Source: Hydrogenophaga sp.
Lineage (GTDB): Bacteria > Pseudomonadota > Gammaproteobacteria > Burkholderiales > Burkholderiaceae_C
Direction of reading: 5' to 3'
NCBI GenBank assembly: GCA_018333605.1
Contig: JAGXSV010000016.1
Coordinates: forward strand, 1 to 64,000
DNA: 64,000 nucleotides
The notes below the pieces were generated by a model. It made no database searches. It saw only the letters and a program-made list of their open reading frames with translations, and was not told the origin of the DNA. A program made the position numbers and the translations under genes. The number at the start of each line of letters is the position of its first letter. Within the stretch, counting starts at the first letter, position 1. This document shows, piece by piece, positions 26,739 to 34,902 of the stretch.

Positions 26739-27584
26739 TCAGCCCAGTTCCTTGAACGACTGCAAGGGCGACAGGGACGAAAAACCGCCGGCCCGTTTTT
26801 CCTTCATGGCGGTGATGGACTCGCGCACATGCGCATTGCTCCAGATCGCACCCTGCAGCCAGCCCATCTGGCGCAGGCTGTCTTCCACCGAATGGTCGCG
26901 CGCATAGGTCACGGCCTGTTTGGTGCCCCAGATGGCAATGGGCGGTTTGCTCGCAATCTCTCGCGCGCATTGCAGTGCCGCAGCCAGCATGGCGTCAGCC
27001 GTGTCAAAAACCTCGTTGACCAGCCCGTACGCCAACGCTCTGGCGGCGGGCAGGCGGCGGCCGGTGTACGCCATTTCTTTCACCACAGCAAATGGAATGA
27101 GCTTGGGCAGGCGCTGCAGCGTGCCCACGTCGGCCACCATGCCGATGTTGATTTCCTGGACGCAGAAGAAGGCGTCGGCCGTGGCGTAGCGGATGCAGGC
27201 GGCCGTGACCATGTCCACCGCACCGCCAATGCAGCCGCCCTGGATGGCGCAAATCACCGGGCAGCGCAGGTTTTCGATCTTGGTGAATGTGGCCTGCATG
27301 TCGGTGAGCAGGTCGAAGATGGCTGCGCGGCCTTCGGGGCTCTGGTCGTCCATGGCAATGGCGCCGCTGAAGGTTTCCAGCGCCATGCCGGCGCTGAAGT
27401 GTTTGCCGGTGCTGCTGATCACCAGCGCACGCGCCGTGCCTTCGGTGTGGATGTGCGTCAGCACCTCGTCCAGCTCGCGCCAAAAAGTGGGGTGCATGGT
27501 GTTCATGGCCTCGGGGCGGTTGAGCACCAGGTGGGCCACGTGGTCGTCAGTCAAGTTCAGGGAAAAGCAGGTCGGTGTGTTCAT
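26739..27584 (-). CDS. Enoyl-CoA hydratase/isomerase, dienoyl-CoA isomerase-like
   Basis: The 281-residue crotonase-fold protein has oxyanion-hole segments KHFSAGMALE and GGCIGGAVDMV. The acidic residues of GAVDMV, QEINIG and VADVGTLQRLPK match the Asp/Glu/Asp set of delta(3,5)-delta(2,4)-dienoyl-CoA isomerase (ECH1) better than hydratase. It probably takes part in breakdown of unsaturated fatty acids. The ATG at 27584 lies inside the end of dinB (38-nt overlap, same strand), so it is likely translated from the dinB message. Confidence 0.85.
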   Translation of the reverse strand: MNTPTCFSLNLTDDHVAHLVLNRPEAMNTMHPTFWRELDEVLTHIHTEGTARALVISSTGKHFSAGMALETFSGAIAMDDQSPEGRAAIFDLLTDMQATFTKIENLRCPVICAIQGGCIGGAVDMVTAACIRYATADAFFCVQEINIGMVADVGTLQRLPKLIPFAVVKEMAYTGRRLPAARALAYGLVNEVFDTADAMLAAALQCAREIASKPPIAIWGTKQAVTYARDHSVEDSLRQMGWLQGAIWSNAHVRESITAMKEKRAGGFSSLSPLQSFKELG

Positions 27585-28836
27585 CGGGGGCCTTGTCTCT
27601 CGAGGGGCGGTTGGGGTGGCCGACACTGTAGCCCGAGGTTTGGCTGCCCTCTGTCCCGGCCTTGACGAGCTTGCCCACCCGCACCCCCAGCAGACGCAAG
27701 CGCCGGCTCAGGTCCACCCGCTTCAGGCACAGCCCGGCGTGGCGCCGGATGGTGGCCGCGTCGGCGGTGAAACTGTCCAGGGTGATGTCGCGCGTGACGC
27801 TCTGAAAATTGTCGTAGCGCAGCTTGATGCCGATGGTTTTTCCCGCGTAGCCTTTGCGTTGCAGGTCGGCCGCCACCTGTTCGCACAGCCGGGTAAACAC
27901 CGCGCCCAGCTCGGCGCGGTCGCGCACGGCGTGCAGGTCGCGCTCAAAGGTGGTCTCGCGGCTCATGCTCACCGGCTCGCTCTCGGTCACCACCGGGCGC
28001 TCGTCGCGGCCCCAGCTCACGTCGTGCAGCCAGTGGCCGTAGCTCTTGCCAAAGGTTTCAAGCAGCCAGGCGCGGTCGCGGGCGGCCAGCTCGCCAATGG
28101 TGTGAATGCCGTGGCTCTTCAATTTTTCGTCGGCCTTGGGCCCCACGCCGTTGATCTTGCGGCAGGGCAGCGGCCAGATCTTGTCTTGCAGGTCGTCGCT
28201 CTGCACGATGCTGATGCCGTTGGGTTTGTTGAATTCACTCGCCATTTTGGCGATGAGCTTGTTGGGCGCCACGCCAATTGAGCAGGTGAGCCCGGTCGCT
28301 TGAAAAATGCTTTTTTGAATCAGCCGCGCCAGCACCCGCCCGCCCTCGCGCTGGCCGCCGGGCACATCGGTGAAGTCGATGTAGACCTCGTCCACACCCC
28401 GGTCCTCCACCAGCGGTGCAATCTCGGCAATGGTGCTTTTGAACAGCCGCGAAATACGGCGCACCTCGTCAAAGTCCACCGGCAACAAAATGGCCTGCGG
28501 GCACAGCTTGGCCGCTTTCATCAGCCCCATGGCCGAACCCACGCCAAACTGCCGCGCCGCATAGGTGGCGGTGGTGGCCACACCGCGCCCGGTGTAGCCC
28601 GCCAGGCGGGGGAAAAAGTCCACCGGAATGCGGTCCAGCGTGGCGCCCGACCATTCCCGTTCCGGGTAAACCTCCCGCAAGCGGGCCAGCACATCGTCTT
28701 CCTTGCGTCGCCCGCCGCCAATCACCACCGGCAAGCCCTTGAGCTGCGGGTAACGCAGCAGCTCCACCGACGCAAAAAAAGCGTCCATGTCCAGGTGGGC
28801 GATGCGGCGCTGCCGCGGTGGGGTGGATGGGGTCAC
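27547..28836 (-). CDS. dinB: DNA polymerase IV
   Basis: The 429-residue Y-family polymerase carries out error-prone translesion synthesis. Catalytic acids are D16 in HLDMDAFFASVE and D149/E150 in VDEVYID. The thumb helix-hairpin-helix (INGVGPKADEKLKSHGIHTIGEL) and the little finger domain follow. Between VVIGGG and GVATTATYAARQFGV there is an insertion of about 35 residues absent from E. coli DinB. No canonical LexA box (CTGT-N8-ACAG) is visible in the short upstream region. The 3' end overlaps the next gene. Confidence 0.95.
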   Translation of the reverse strand: MTPSTPPRQRRIAHLDMDAFFASVELLRYPQLKGLPVVIGGGRRKEDDVLARLREVYPEREWSGATLDRIPVDFFPRLAGYTGRGVATTATYAARQFGVGSAMGLMKAAKLCPQAILLPVDFDEVRRISRLFKSTIAEIAPLVEDRGVDEVYIDFTDVPGGQREGGRVLARLIQKSIFQATGLTCSIGVAPNKLIAKMASEFNKPNGISIVQSDDLQDKIWPLPCRKINGVGPKADEKLKSHGIHTIGELAARDRAWLLETFGKSYGHWLHDVSWGRDERPVVTESEPVSMSRETTFERDLHAVRDRAELGAVFTRLCEQVAADLQRKGYAGKTIGIKLRYDNFQSVTRDITLDSFTADAATIRRHAGLCLKRVDLSRRLRLLGVRVGKLVKAGTEGSQTSGYSVGHPNRPSRDKAPDEHTDLLFPELD

Positions 28837-28933
28837 GCTGCAAGCATAGCGCCGCCCGCCAGGGGTTTTGCAGGTCTAAGATGCTGGGTGCAGCCGGCAC
28901 TTTCGCCTGGCTGCTTTAGGGAGCTGAAACACC

Positions 28934-29662
28934 ATGAACAACACCGTTTCGCGTTTGATCGCAGCCCTGCTGGTGGGCGCGGGCATTGCCGTGGCCGGCT
29001 TCGCTGTCAACCAGGGGCTGGAACGCTTTCGCATGGCAGACCGCTCGGTCATTGTGAAGGGCCTGGCCGAAAAAGACGTGGAGAGCGATTTCGCCGTGTG
29101 GACCCTGTCGTTTCGCCGCGCCGGCGCCGAGTTTGGCGACGTGCAACAGGCCCTGGCCAGCGACCGCGACAAGGTGCTCGCCTTTCTGAAAACGCGCGGC
29201 TTTACAGAAGCGGAGCTGGATGCCCGCCCGCTGCAGGTGCAAGACTTGTTTGCCCGCGAATACGCCCAGGGCAACACGCCGTTGCGGTTCAACGGCACGG
29301 GCCAGGTGCTGGTCAAGTCACCCCGGGTGGCCGAGGTGGACGCTGCTGCCCGCGCGGTGGACCCGCTGATTCAGGCCGGCGTGCAACTGGGCGGTGAAAA
29401 CGAAGGCGGCCGCAGCGGCCCGCGCTTTCAGCTGCGCGGCTTCAACGACATCAAAGCGCCCCTGCTGGCCGAAGCCACCCGCAACGCCCGCGAGCAGGCC
29501 GACAAATTTGCCGCCGAAGCCGGCGCGCAGCTGGGTCCGCTGAAAAACGCCAACCAGGGCGTGATCCGCATCACGGGCGACGATGGCAACGACTTTGACG
29601 ACGGCAGTTCACGCACCAAGCGGCTGCGGGTGGTGAGCACGTTTGAATACGAGTTGAGGTAA
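28934..29662 (+). CDS. SIMPL domain (DUF541) protein
   Basis: The 242-residue protein has an N-terminal membrane anchor or signal segment (about 8-28) followed by a SIMPL domain starting RSVIVKGLAEKDVESDFAVW. The domain ends in repeats of the LLAEATRNAREQADKFA and LRVVSTFEYELR kind. Family members are envelope proteins; in E. coli the relative YggE is linked to oxidative stress. Function here is unknown. It is divergent from dinB. Confidence 0.83.
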   Translation: MNNTVSRLIAALLVGAGIAVAGFAVNQGLERFRMADRSVIVKGLAEKDVESDFAVWTLSFRRAGAEFGDVQQALASDRDKVLAFLKTRGFTEAELDARPLQVQDLFAREYAQGNTPLRFNGTGQVLVKSPRVAEVDAAARAVDPLIQAGVQLGGENEGGRSGPRFQLRGFNDIKAPLLAEATRNAREQADKFAAEAGAQLGPLKNANQGVIRITGDDGNDFDDGSSRTKRLRVVSTFEYELR

Positions 29663-29664
29663 GT

Positions 29665-29742
29665 ACCCCCCGCAGCGCTGCGCGCTACCCCCCGGGGGGC
29701 GGCACTGGCCGTCCGGCAAAGCCGGCCCGGCGGTGCCCTGGG
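29665..29742 (+). repeat. GC-rich intergenic hairpin repeat, copy 4
   Basis: CCCCCGCAGCGCTGCGCGC is followed by CCCCCCGGGGGGCGGCAC, then a GTCCGGCAAAGCCGGC stem and CGGTGCCCTGGG. It is close to copies at 17245 and 55118. It sits downstream of the SIMPL gene and could end its transcript. Confidence 0.7.
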
Positions 29743-29799
29743 CTGCTGCGTTTCATGCGTCGGGGTGGAATGCCGCGCTGCGCTTGCAATGGCGGCGCG

Positions 29800-29895
29800 C
29801 TACCGGGCCTGCAAGGCCCGTCATTGCGAGCGCAGCGCGGCAATCCATCCCTGCGGGCCCAAGCGGCCCGCGCGCCGCACATGCGCAGCGCGGGA
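29800..29895 (+). repeat. Second GC-rich intergenic repeat type
   Basis: CGGGCCTGCAAGGCCCG forms a hairpin, then CGTCATTGCGAGCGCAGCG begins a short interspersed sequence that I recall from other betaproteobacterial genomes. GCGGGCCCAAGCGGCCCGC and a GCGCGC run follow. It lies between convergent genes. Confidence 0.5.
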
Positions 29896-29901
29896 TTTAC
29901 G

Positions 29902-30447
29902 TCAAATCGACTTCTGCACCAGCCAGCCCTTGAACAACCAAGGCAGGCTGGGCGACACGCCGGTGGCCACGCCACCTTTGTTTTCGGCGCTGACGCCAAT
30001 TTCCGTCACGCCCTGCAGGTCGGATTCATTCACCGGCATCTGCAGCGTTTTGTATTTGCTCGTGACCACGCCCAGCGAGCGGGGTGGGGCATCACCGGCA
30101 ATGGCCCACACCTGCAGGCTGTCTTCGCGGCCTTCTTTCACGTCGTTGAGCCGCTGCACCAGCAAGGCGCTGTCTTTGGGGTTGTAGGTCACCAGCATGG
30201 CGGCTTGCTGGTCTTTGTCCAGCAGCACCGCCACCTGCCGAATCTGCGGCACCTCGATCAGGCGCGCCTGCGCATGCTGAATCTGGGCTTTCAGCTGCGT
30301 CATCATGCTGGCGCTGGCGGCCCAGCCAATCAGCACCACCAGCAGCAAAAAGACGGCCAGGGCGCGCCACCAGGGGCTGACGCGGCGCGAGGCCGGGGTG
30401 GACGCGGGGGTGTTGGTGTTGTCAGAGGCGGTTGCGGTGTCGGTCAT
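29902..30447 (-). CDS. Orphan RskA-like membrane protein
   Basis: The 181-residue protein has a short Thr/Ser/Pro-rich cytoplasmic N-terminus (about 1-25), one transmembrane helix (about 28-47) and a periplasmic domain like the RskA C-terminal domain. Shared features with the protein at 16400-17179 are VAVLLDKDQQAAMLVTYNPK, the LQVWAI...PPRSLGV segment, and the end LFKGWLVQKS. It lacks the cytoplasmic anti-sigma domain, so it is not a complete anti-sigma factor. It starts 7 nt after the lldD-like stop and should be cotranscribed with that gene. Confidence 0.75.
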   Translation of the reverse strand: MTDTATASDNTNTPASTPASRRVSPWWRALAVFLLLVVLIGWAASASMMTQLKAQIQHAQARLIEVPQIRQVAVLLDKDQQAAMLVTYNPKDSALLVQRLNDVKEGREDSLQVWAIAGDAPPRSLGVVTSKYKTLQMPVNESDLQGVTEIGVSAENKGGVATGVSPSLPWLFKGWLVQKSI

Positions 30448-30454
30448 GGGTCAA

Positions 30455-31606
30455 TCAGGAGGGGTAGGTACCGGGTAGGAGTATGCCTTTGTCCACGTTC
30501 TGAATATTGGTGTGGCCGCAAAACGCCATGGTCACGTCCAGCTCCTTGTGGATGATTTCCAGCGCCTTGGTCACGCCTTGTTCGCCCATGGCACCCAGGC
30601 CGTACACCATGGCGCGGCCAATCATGGTGCCGCGCGCGCCCAGCGCCCAGGCTTTCAGCACGTCCTGTCCGCTGCGAATGCCGCCGTCCATCCAAACCTC
30701 AATCTGATCACCCACCGCCGCCACGATGGCCGGCAGCGCTTCGATGCTGCTGGGCGCGCCGTCCAGCTGGCGCCCGCCGTGGTTGCTCACCACAATGGCG
30801 TCGGCCCCGCTGGCCACGGCCAGTTGCGCGTCTTCCTCGCACATGATGCCCTTCAAAATCAGCTTGCCGCCCCACTGCTTCTTCACCCACGCCACGTCTT
30901 CCCAGCTCAGCGTTGGGTCAAACTGCTCGTTGGTCCAGGAAGCCAGCGAACTCATGTCGCTCACGCCTTTTACGTGGCCCACCAGGTTGCGAAAGGTGTG
31001 GCGGCGCGTGCCCATCATGCCCAGCACCCAGCGCGGTTTGGTCGCGATGTCCACGATGTTGCCCAGCGACGGAATGACCGAGGCGCGCATCTTGTTCTTC
31101 AAGTCTTTGTGGCGCTGGCCAATCACCTGCAGGTCCAGCGTGAGCACCAGCGCGCTGCACTGGGCCACCTTGCAGCGCTCGATCATGCGGGCCATGGCTT
31201 CGCGGTCGCGCATCATGTAGAGCTGAAACCAGAACGGCGCGGTGGTGTTTTCCGCCACGTCTTCAATCGAGCAAATGCTCATGGTGGACAGCGTGAACGG
31301 AATGCCGAATTTCTCGGCCGCCTTGGCCGCCTTGATCTCGCCGTCAGCGCTTTGCATGCCGGTCAGGCCCACGGGGGCAATGCACACCGGCATCTTGGCC
31401 ACCTGGCCCACCATTTTTGTTGCGGTGCTGCGGTTTTCCATGTTCACCGCCACGCGCTGGCGCAGCTTGATCTTTTGAAACTCGTCGCTGTTGGCGCGGT
31501 AGGTGCTCTCGGTCCACGAGCCGCTGTCGGCGTAGTCGTAAAACATGCGCGGCACGCGCTTTTTGGCCAATACGCGCAGGTCTTCGACGGTGGTGATGAC
31601 GGTCAT
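30455..31606 (-). CDS. lldD: FMN-dependent alpha-hydroxy acid dehydrogenase (L-lactate dehydrogenase type)
   Basis: The 383-residue TIM-barrel flavoenzyme oxidises an L-2-hydroxy acid, most often L-lactate. The catalytic histidine and following arginine are in SNHGGRQLDGAPSS. The FMN-binding segments LILKGI (lysine) and MDGGIRSGQDVLKALG-like MDGGIRSGQDVLKAWALG are present. Close relatives include LldD and mandelate or glycolate oxidases, so the symbol is provisional. It leads a two-gene unit with the orphan RskA-like protein. Confidence 0.85.
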   Translation of the reverse strand: MTVITTVEDLRVLAKKRVPRMFYDYADSGSWTESTYRANSDEFQKIKLRQRVAVNMENRSTATKMVGQVAKMPVCIAPVGLTGMQSADGEIKAAKAAEKFGIPFTLSTMSICSIEDVAENTTAPFWFQLYMMRDREAMARMIERCKVAQCSALVLTLDLQVIGQRHKDLKNKMRASVIPSLGNIVDIATKPRWVLGMMGTRRHTFRNLVGHVKGVSDMSSLASWTNEQFDPTLSWEDVAWVKKQWGGKLILKGIMCEEDAQLAVASGADAIVVSNHGGRQLDGAPSSIEALPAIVAAVGDQIEVWMDGGIRSGQDVLKAWALGARGTMIGRAMVYGLGAMGEQGVTKALEIIHKELDVTMAFCGHTNIQNVDKGILLPGTYPS

Positions 31607-31766
31607 GGGGGTTTGTCTCCGGTGTTGTGGGTGTGCTCTGAGCGCGATGTTAGCCAGACCACCTGGAAAAGGCTTGTGAAAGCCCCTTGGCCGGATTGAA
31701 ATTTCTTGCGCCCCGTGTCCGTTTGGAGGCGGGTTCAGCAGGACGCAGCGCTGAGGCGGTCGATGA

Positions 31767-32510
31767 TCAGGCCGCCGCCGGCGCTGCTGGCTGGTGTGAA
31801 GGCCCTGCGGGCGCTTCCAGCCGGTAGCCGAGGCCGCGCACGGTCTGGATCAGTGCGACGGGGTGACCCTCGTCGATCTTGCTGCGCAGACGGCGGATGT
31901 ACACGTCCACGACATTGGTCAGCGGGTCTTCACTTTGCCCCCACACGCTGGACAAGATGCGTTCGCGACTGAACAACCGGCCAGGCGCGCCCATGAGCAA
32001 TTCCAGCAGCGCCAGCTCGCGTGCCGTCAGGTTCAGGCTGGTGCCCGCCCGGCTTGCGCGCATGCTCTCCCGATCGAGTTCAAGGTCGGCCACCGCCAGC
32101 ACGCGGGCACGGCCGGGCTGCAGGCCGTGAGAGCGCCTGGCCAGTGCCTCAAGCCGGGCCAGCAGTTCTTCAAACTCGAAGGGTTTGCACAAATAGTCGT
32201 CCGCGCCGGTGCGCAGGCCGTTCACGCGGTCGTCCAGCGAACCGAGTGCGGTCAGTATCAATATGGGCAGTTTCACGCCTTGTGCCCGCAACGTTTGGCA
32301 AATCTCCAAGCCGCCCATGCCGGGCAGCATCAGGTCCAGCACCACCACGCTTGGTGTGGTGCCGCTGGGCTGGTGCCGCGCCGCCGCCTGCACCAGCGCC
32401 AGCCCCTCAGGCCCGGTGGCGGCATGCTGCACCTGGTAGCCCTCGGCGCGCAGGCCCCGCTGCAAAAAGTCGGCAATGCGCGGATCGTCTTCAATCAGGA
32501 TGATGTTCAT
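31767..32510 (-). CDS. OmpR-family response regulator
   Basis: The 247-residue protein has an N-terminal receiver domain with the acidic pair EDD, the phospho-acceptor aspartate in VVLDLMLPG, and the conserved lysine in CKPFEFEELLARL. A winged-helix DNA-binding domain follows (LNLTARELALLELLM through VDVYIRRLRSKID and RGLGYRLE). It pairs with the histidine kinase that begins upstream and ends 10 bp away; the kinase is transcribed first. Confidence 0.93.
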   Translation of the reverse strand: MNIILIEDDPRIADFLQRGLRAEGYQVQHAATGPEGLALVQAAARHQPSGTTPSVVVLDLMLPGMGGLEICQTLRAQGVKLPILILTALGSLDDRVNGLRTGADDYLCKPFEFEELLARLEALARRSHGLQPGRARVLAVADLELDRESMRASRAGTSLNLTARELALLELLMGAPGRLFSRERILSSVWGQSEDPLTNVVDVYIRRLRSKIDEGHPVALIQTVRGLGYRLEAPAGPSHQPAAPAAA

Positions 32511-32520
32511 GGGGCAGCGC

Positions 32521-34149
32521 TTACGGTCCGGATACGGTCGGTGCAGCGGTTTTTAGCATGGGCAGGCGCAGCACCACACAAGTGCCCTTGTTGCCCGCGG
32601 CGCTGGCCGGGCTGCGCAAGCTCAGGCTGCCGCCGTGTGCCTGGGCCAGCGCTTGCGCAATCGACAGGCCAAGCCCAATGCCCCCAGCCCGGTGTACCCG
32701 CGCCGCAGCGCCCCGGAACTGCCGCTCGAACACGCGCGGCAGTTCCTCAGGTTCGATGCCAATGCCTTCGTCGCTCACATGCAGTTCGACGTGGGGGTTG
32801 GCACCGCCGGTCTCATGCACGCTCACCTTCACGAGTCCCTGCGCAAAGGAATAGCACACCGCATTGTCCAGTATCAGCAACAGCAGCTGGCGAAGGCGCT
32901 GTGCATCGCCCAGCAACCACACTGGCTTCAGCTCACCGCAAGGGCCTTCAATGCGAATCTGGTTGGCCGCTGCCAGCGCTGCGGCTTGTGTCAGCGCATC
33001 GGCCAGGGACAGCGAAAGGTCCACGGGCTGGCGCACCATGGTGAGCGAGTCCATGTCGCTGCGCGCCATGGCCAGCAGATCTTCAATCACGGCGCCGAGC
33101 TGGCGCGAGGTGTCCACAATGCGGTGCAGCGCTTGCTGGTACTCCGTGGCGCTGCGGGCTCCACCGCGCAAGGTGATCTCGGCTTCGCCGCGTATCACGG
33201 TGGTGGGTGTGCGAAGTTCGTGGCTGATGTCGGCCAGCAACTGGCGTCGACGCACGTCGGTCCTTTGCAGCGACTCATTGGCCTCGTGCAAGGCCCGGGT
33301 GCGTTCGCGCACCTCGTTTTCCAGCTCGTGGCGCTGAGCAGCTTCCCGCAAGCGGTGTTGTTCGAGTTCCTCGGCCATGGCATTCATGCTGCGCGCCACA
33401 TCCGAAAACTCGTCTTGCCCCTGGACTGCCACCCGGTGCTGCAACTTGCCCTGGCGCAAGGCCTGTGCGCCGTTCACCAGGGCGTCCAGTGGGCGGCGCA
33501 GTGCGCGGGCGAAATACACCATGGCCCCAAGCGCAACGAGCGCCAGCAGCAGCGCCATGCCGATCCACAGCGCCTGCATGCGCGCGAGTGCCTGGTCAGC
33601 GGCCATGCGCTCGCGCTCCACGGCAGCTGTTTCGCGCGTGATGCTCTGGGTGATCAGCTGCCGCAGGTCTCGGCCGTCGGTGCGTTCAAAAACCTCGGTG
33701 AGCGCGTCCCAGCCCTGGCGTGCGGGTGCGTCGGGCGGCAACACGTTCATCTGTCCAATGCTGGCCCCCAGGGCTCGCACCGTCACACCCAGCACACGCA
33801 AGGCATCCAGCCGCGCCAGGTGCTCTGCTTCGCCCGTGGTGTCCAGCCGTGTGAGGCGGGCTTCTTCGGTCAGGCGAGCCAGGTCGGCCAGCGTCGTTTT
33901 CATGTCGTGCAGCAATGCATCCCGCTCAGCCAGTTCACCGCCGGCACCAATCTTTTGCTGCGTGACCCACGAGCGCAAGCGCTGCTTGGTTGCCGACAGT
34001 TTGACAAAACCCAGGTGAATGTCGCTCGCAATACGGCCGCGCACCACCTGTCGCTCGGCTTCCCGCAGGGCAAACACCGCACCAATACCCTGCAGCGCCA
34101 GGGTGGCGGCCAGAAAGATCAGGACCAGGCTGAGGCGGCGACGGAACAT
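32521..34149 (-). CDS. Membrane sensor histidine kinase
   Basis: The 542-residue kinase has two transmembrane helices (about 7-28 and 195-217) bounding a periplasmic helical sensor domain. A HAMP domain, a coiled coil (residues about 265-300) and a HisKA domain with the phospho-acceptor in DISHELRTPTT follow. The HATPase domain has N (LDNAVCYS), G1 (DEGIGIEPEELPRVFER) and G2 (GGIGLGLSIA) boxes. It phosphorylates the adjacent OmpR-type regulator. The signal is unknown. The divergent exported protein at 34331 is a possible target. Confidence 0.92.
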   Translation of the reverse strand: MFRRRLSLVLIFLAATLALQGIGAVFALREAERQVVRGRIASDIHLGFVKLSATKQRLRSWVTQQKIGAGGELAERDALLHDMKTTLADLARLTEEARLTRLDTTGEAEHLARLDALRVLGVTVRALGASIGQMNVLPPDAPARQGWDALTEVFERTDGRDLRQLITQSITRETAAVERERMAADQALARMQALWIGMALLLALVALGAMVYFARALRRPLDALVNGAQALRQGKLQHRVAVQGQDEFSDVARSMNAMAEELEQHRLREAAQRHELENEVRERTRALHEANESLQRTDVRRRQLLADISHELRTPTTVIRGEAEITLRGGARSATEYQQALHRIVDTSRQLGAVIEDLLAMARSDMDSLTMVRQPVDLSLSLADALTQAAALAAANQIRIEGPCGELKPVWLLGDAQRLRQLLLLILDNAVCYSFAQGLVKVSVHETGGANPHVELHVSDEGIGIEPEELPRVFERQFRGAAARVHRAGGIGLGLSIAQALAQAHGGSLSLRSPASAAGNKGTCVVLRLPMLKTAAPTVSGP

Positions 34150-34330
34150 GCACCCATTGTGTACGGGTTGCCCCCCGTGCCCGGGCTTGTCATCTTCTGT
34201 TCATCTGGCCGTCAGAGGCTGGTCATGCAGGGTTCAAACCCCATTCAGCCGGTGGTATTTCAATACAGGCAGGCCCTCGCTCAAAGCCAGTACAGGTGCC
34301 TGTTCTTACAACCTCATCCGGAGCCCCGCC

Positions 34331-34885
34331 ATGAAAAACTTGCCTCTACTCGCTGCTGCACTCACCCTGGCCTCCTTGAGCACCGCTGCATCGGCCACCG
34401 TGGTCAACAGATCCATCACCGAGGCCGAAGTGCTGGCTGCACAGGCCGGCTGGTGCAAAGCGCTGGTCGACATCAGCCAGATCCACGAAAAAAGCGGTCA
34501 GGCAGCGGCCAAAGCACTGGCCGAAAAAGTCATCGACGGCGCCTACGGCTACCAGATGGGTGCCGTGCTGTTCAAGCCCACGCTCACCGTGGTGCCGCAA
34601 ACCTTTCGCACCACCCGCGCCGGCGCTTTGGCTTATTTCGTGGGCGGCGACCGCAACTTTCCAAAAGACACCGGCTTTGCCCTCAAGGGCTGGACCCAGT
34701 GCCAGGCCAAGAATGCCGCTGTTTTCATCACCGGCGATTCGGCCACCAGCATGGGCAACGTCATGATCACCAACAAGTCGGGTGCCGTGACCACGGTGGA
34801 CAAAACCTGGAAATACGTGAAAGACGATGCCGGCAACCTGCGCATCGTGGTGCACCACTCTTCGCTGCCTTACGCCGGCAACTGA
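34331..34885 (+). CDS. Conserved exported protein of unknown function
   Basis: The 184-residue protein has a signal peptide (about 1-22, ending ASA). The mature protein has an alpha+beta composition with two cysteines (GWCKALVD and WTQCQAKN) and conserved-looking blocks KVIDGAYGYQMGAVLFKPTL and FVGGDRNFPKDTGFALKGW. I recall relatives annotated as phosphoribosyl-AMP cyclohydrolase, but I see no support for that; an NTF2-like fold is a guess. It is divergent from the two-component genes, with a 181-bp shared upstream region. Confidence 0.7.
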   Translation: MKNLPLLAAALTLASLSTAASATVVNRSITEAEVLAAQAGWCKALVDISQIHEKSGQAAAKALAEKVIDGAYGYQMGAVLFKPTLTVVPQTFRTTRAGALAYFVGGDRNFPKDTGFALKGWTQCQAKNAAVFITGDSATSMGNVMITNKSGAVTTVDKTWKYVKDDAGNLRIVVHHSSLPYAGN

Positions 34886-34902
34886 TGAAAGCGGTGTGAC
34901 CT

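Noticed and set aside
32635-34899. Plus-strand frame of 754 codons
   Set aside because: Antisense to the histidine kinase and out of frame with the exported protein at 34331; both real genes have clear features.
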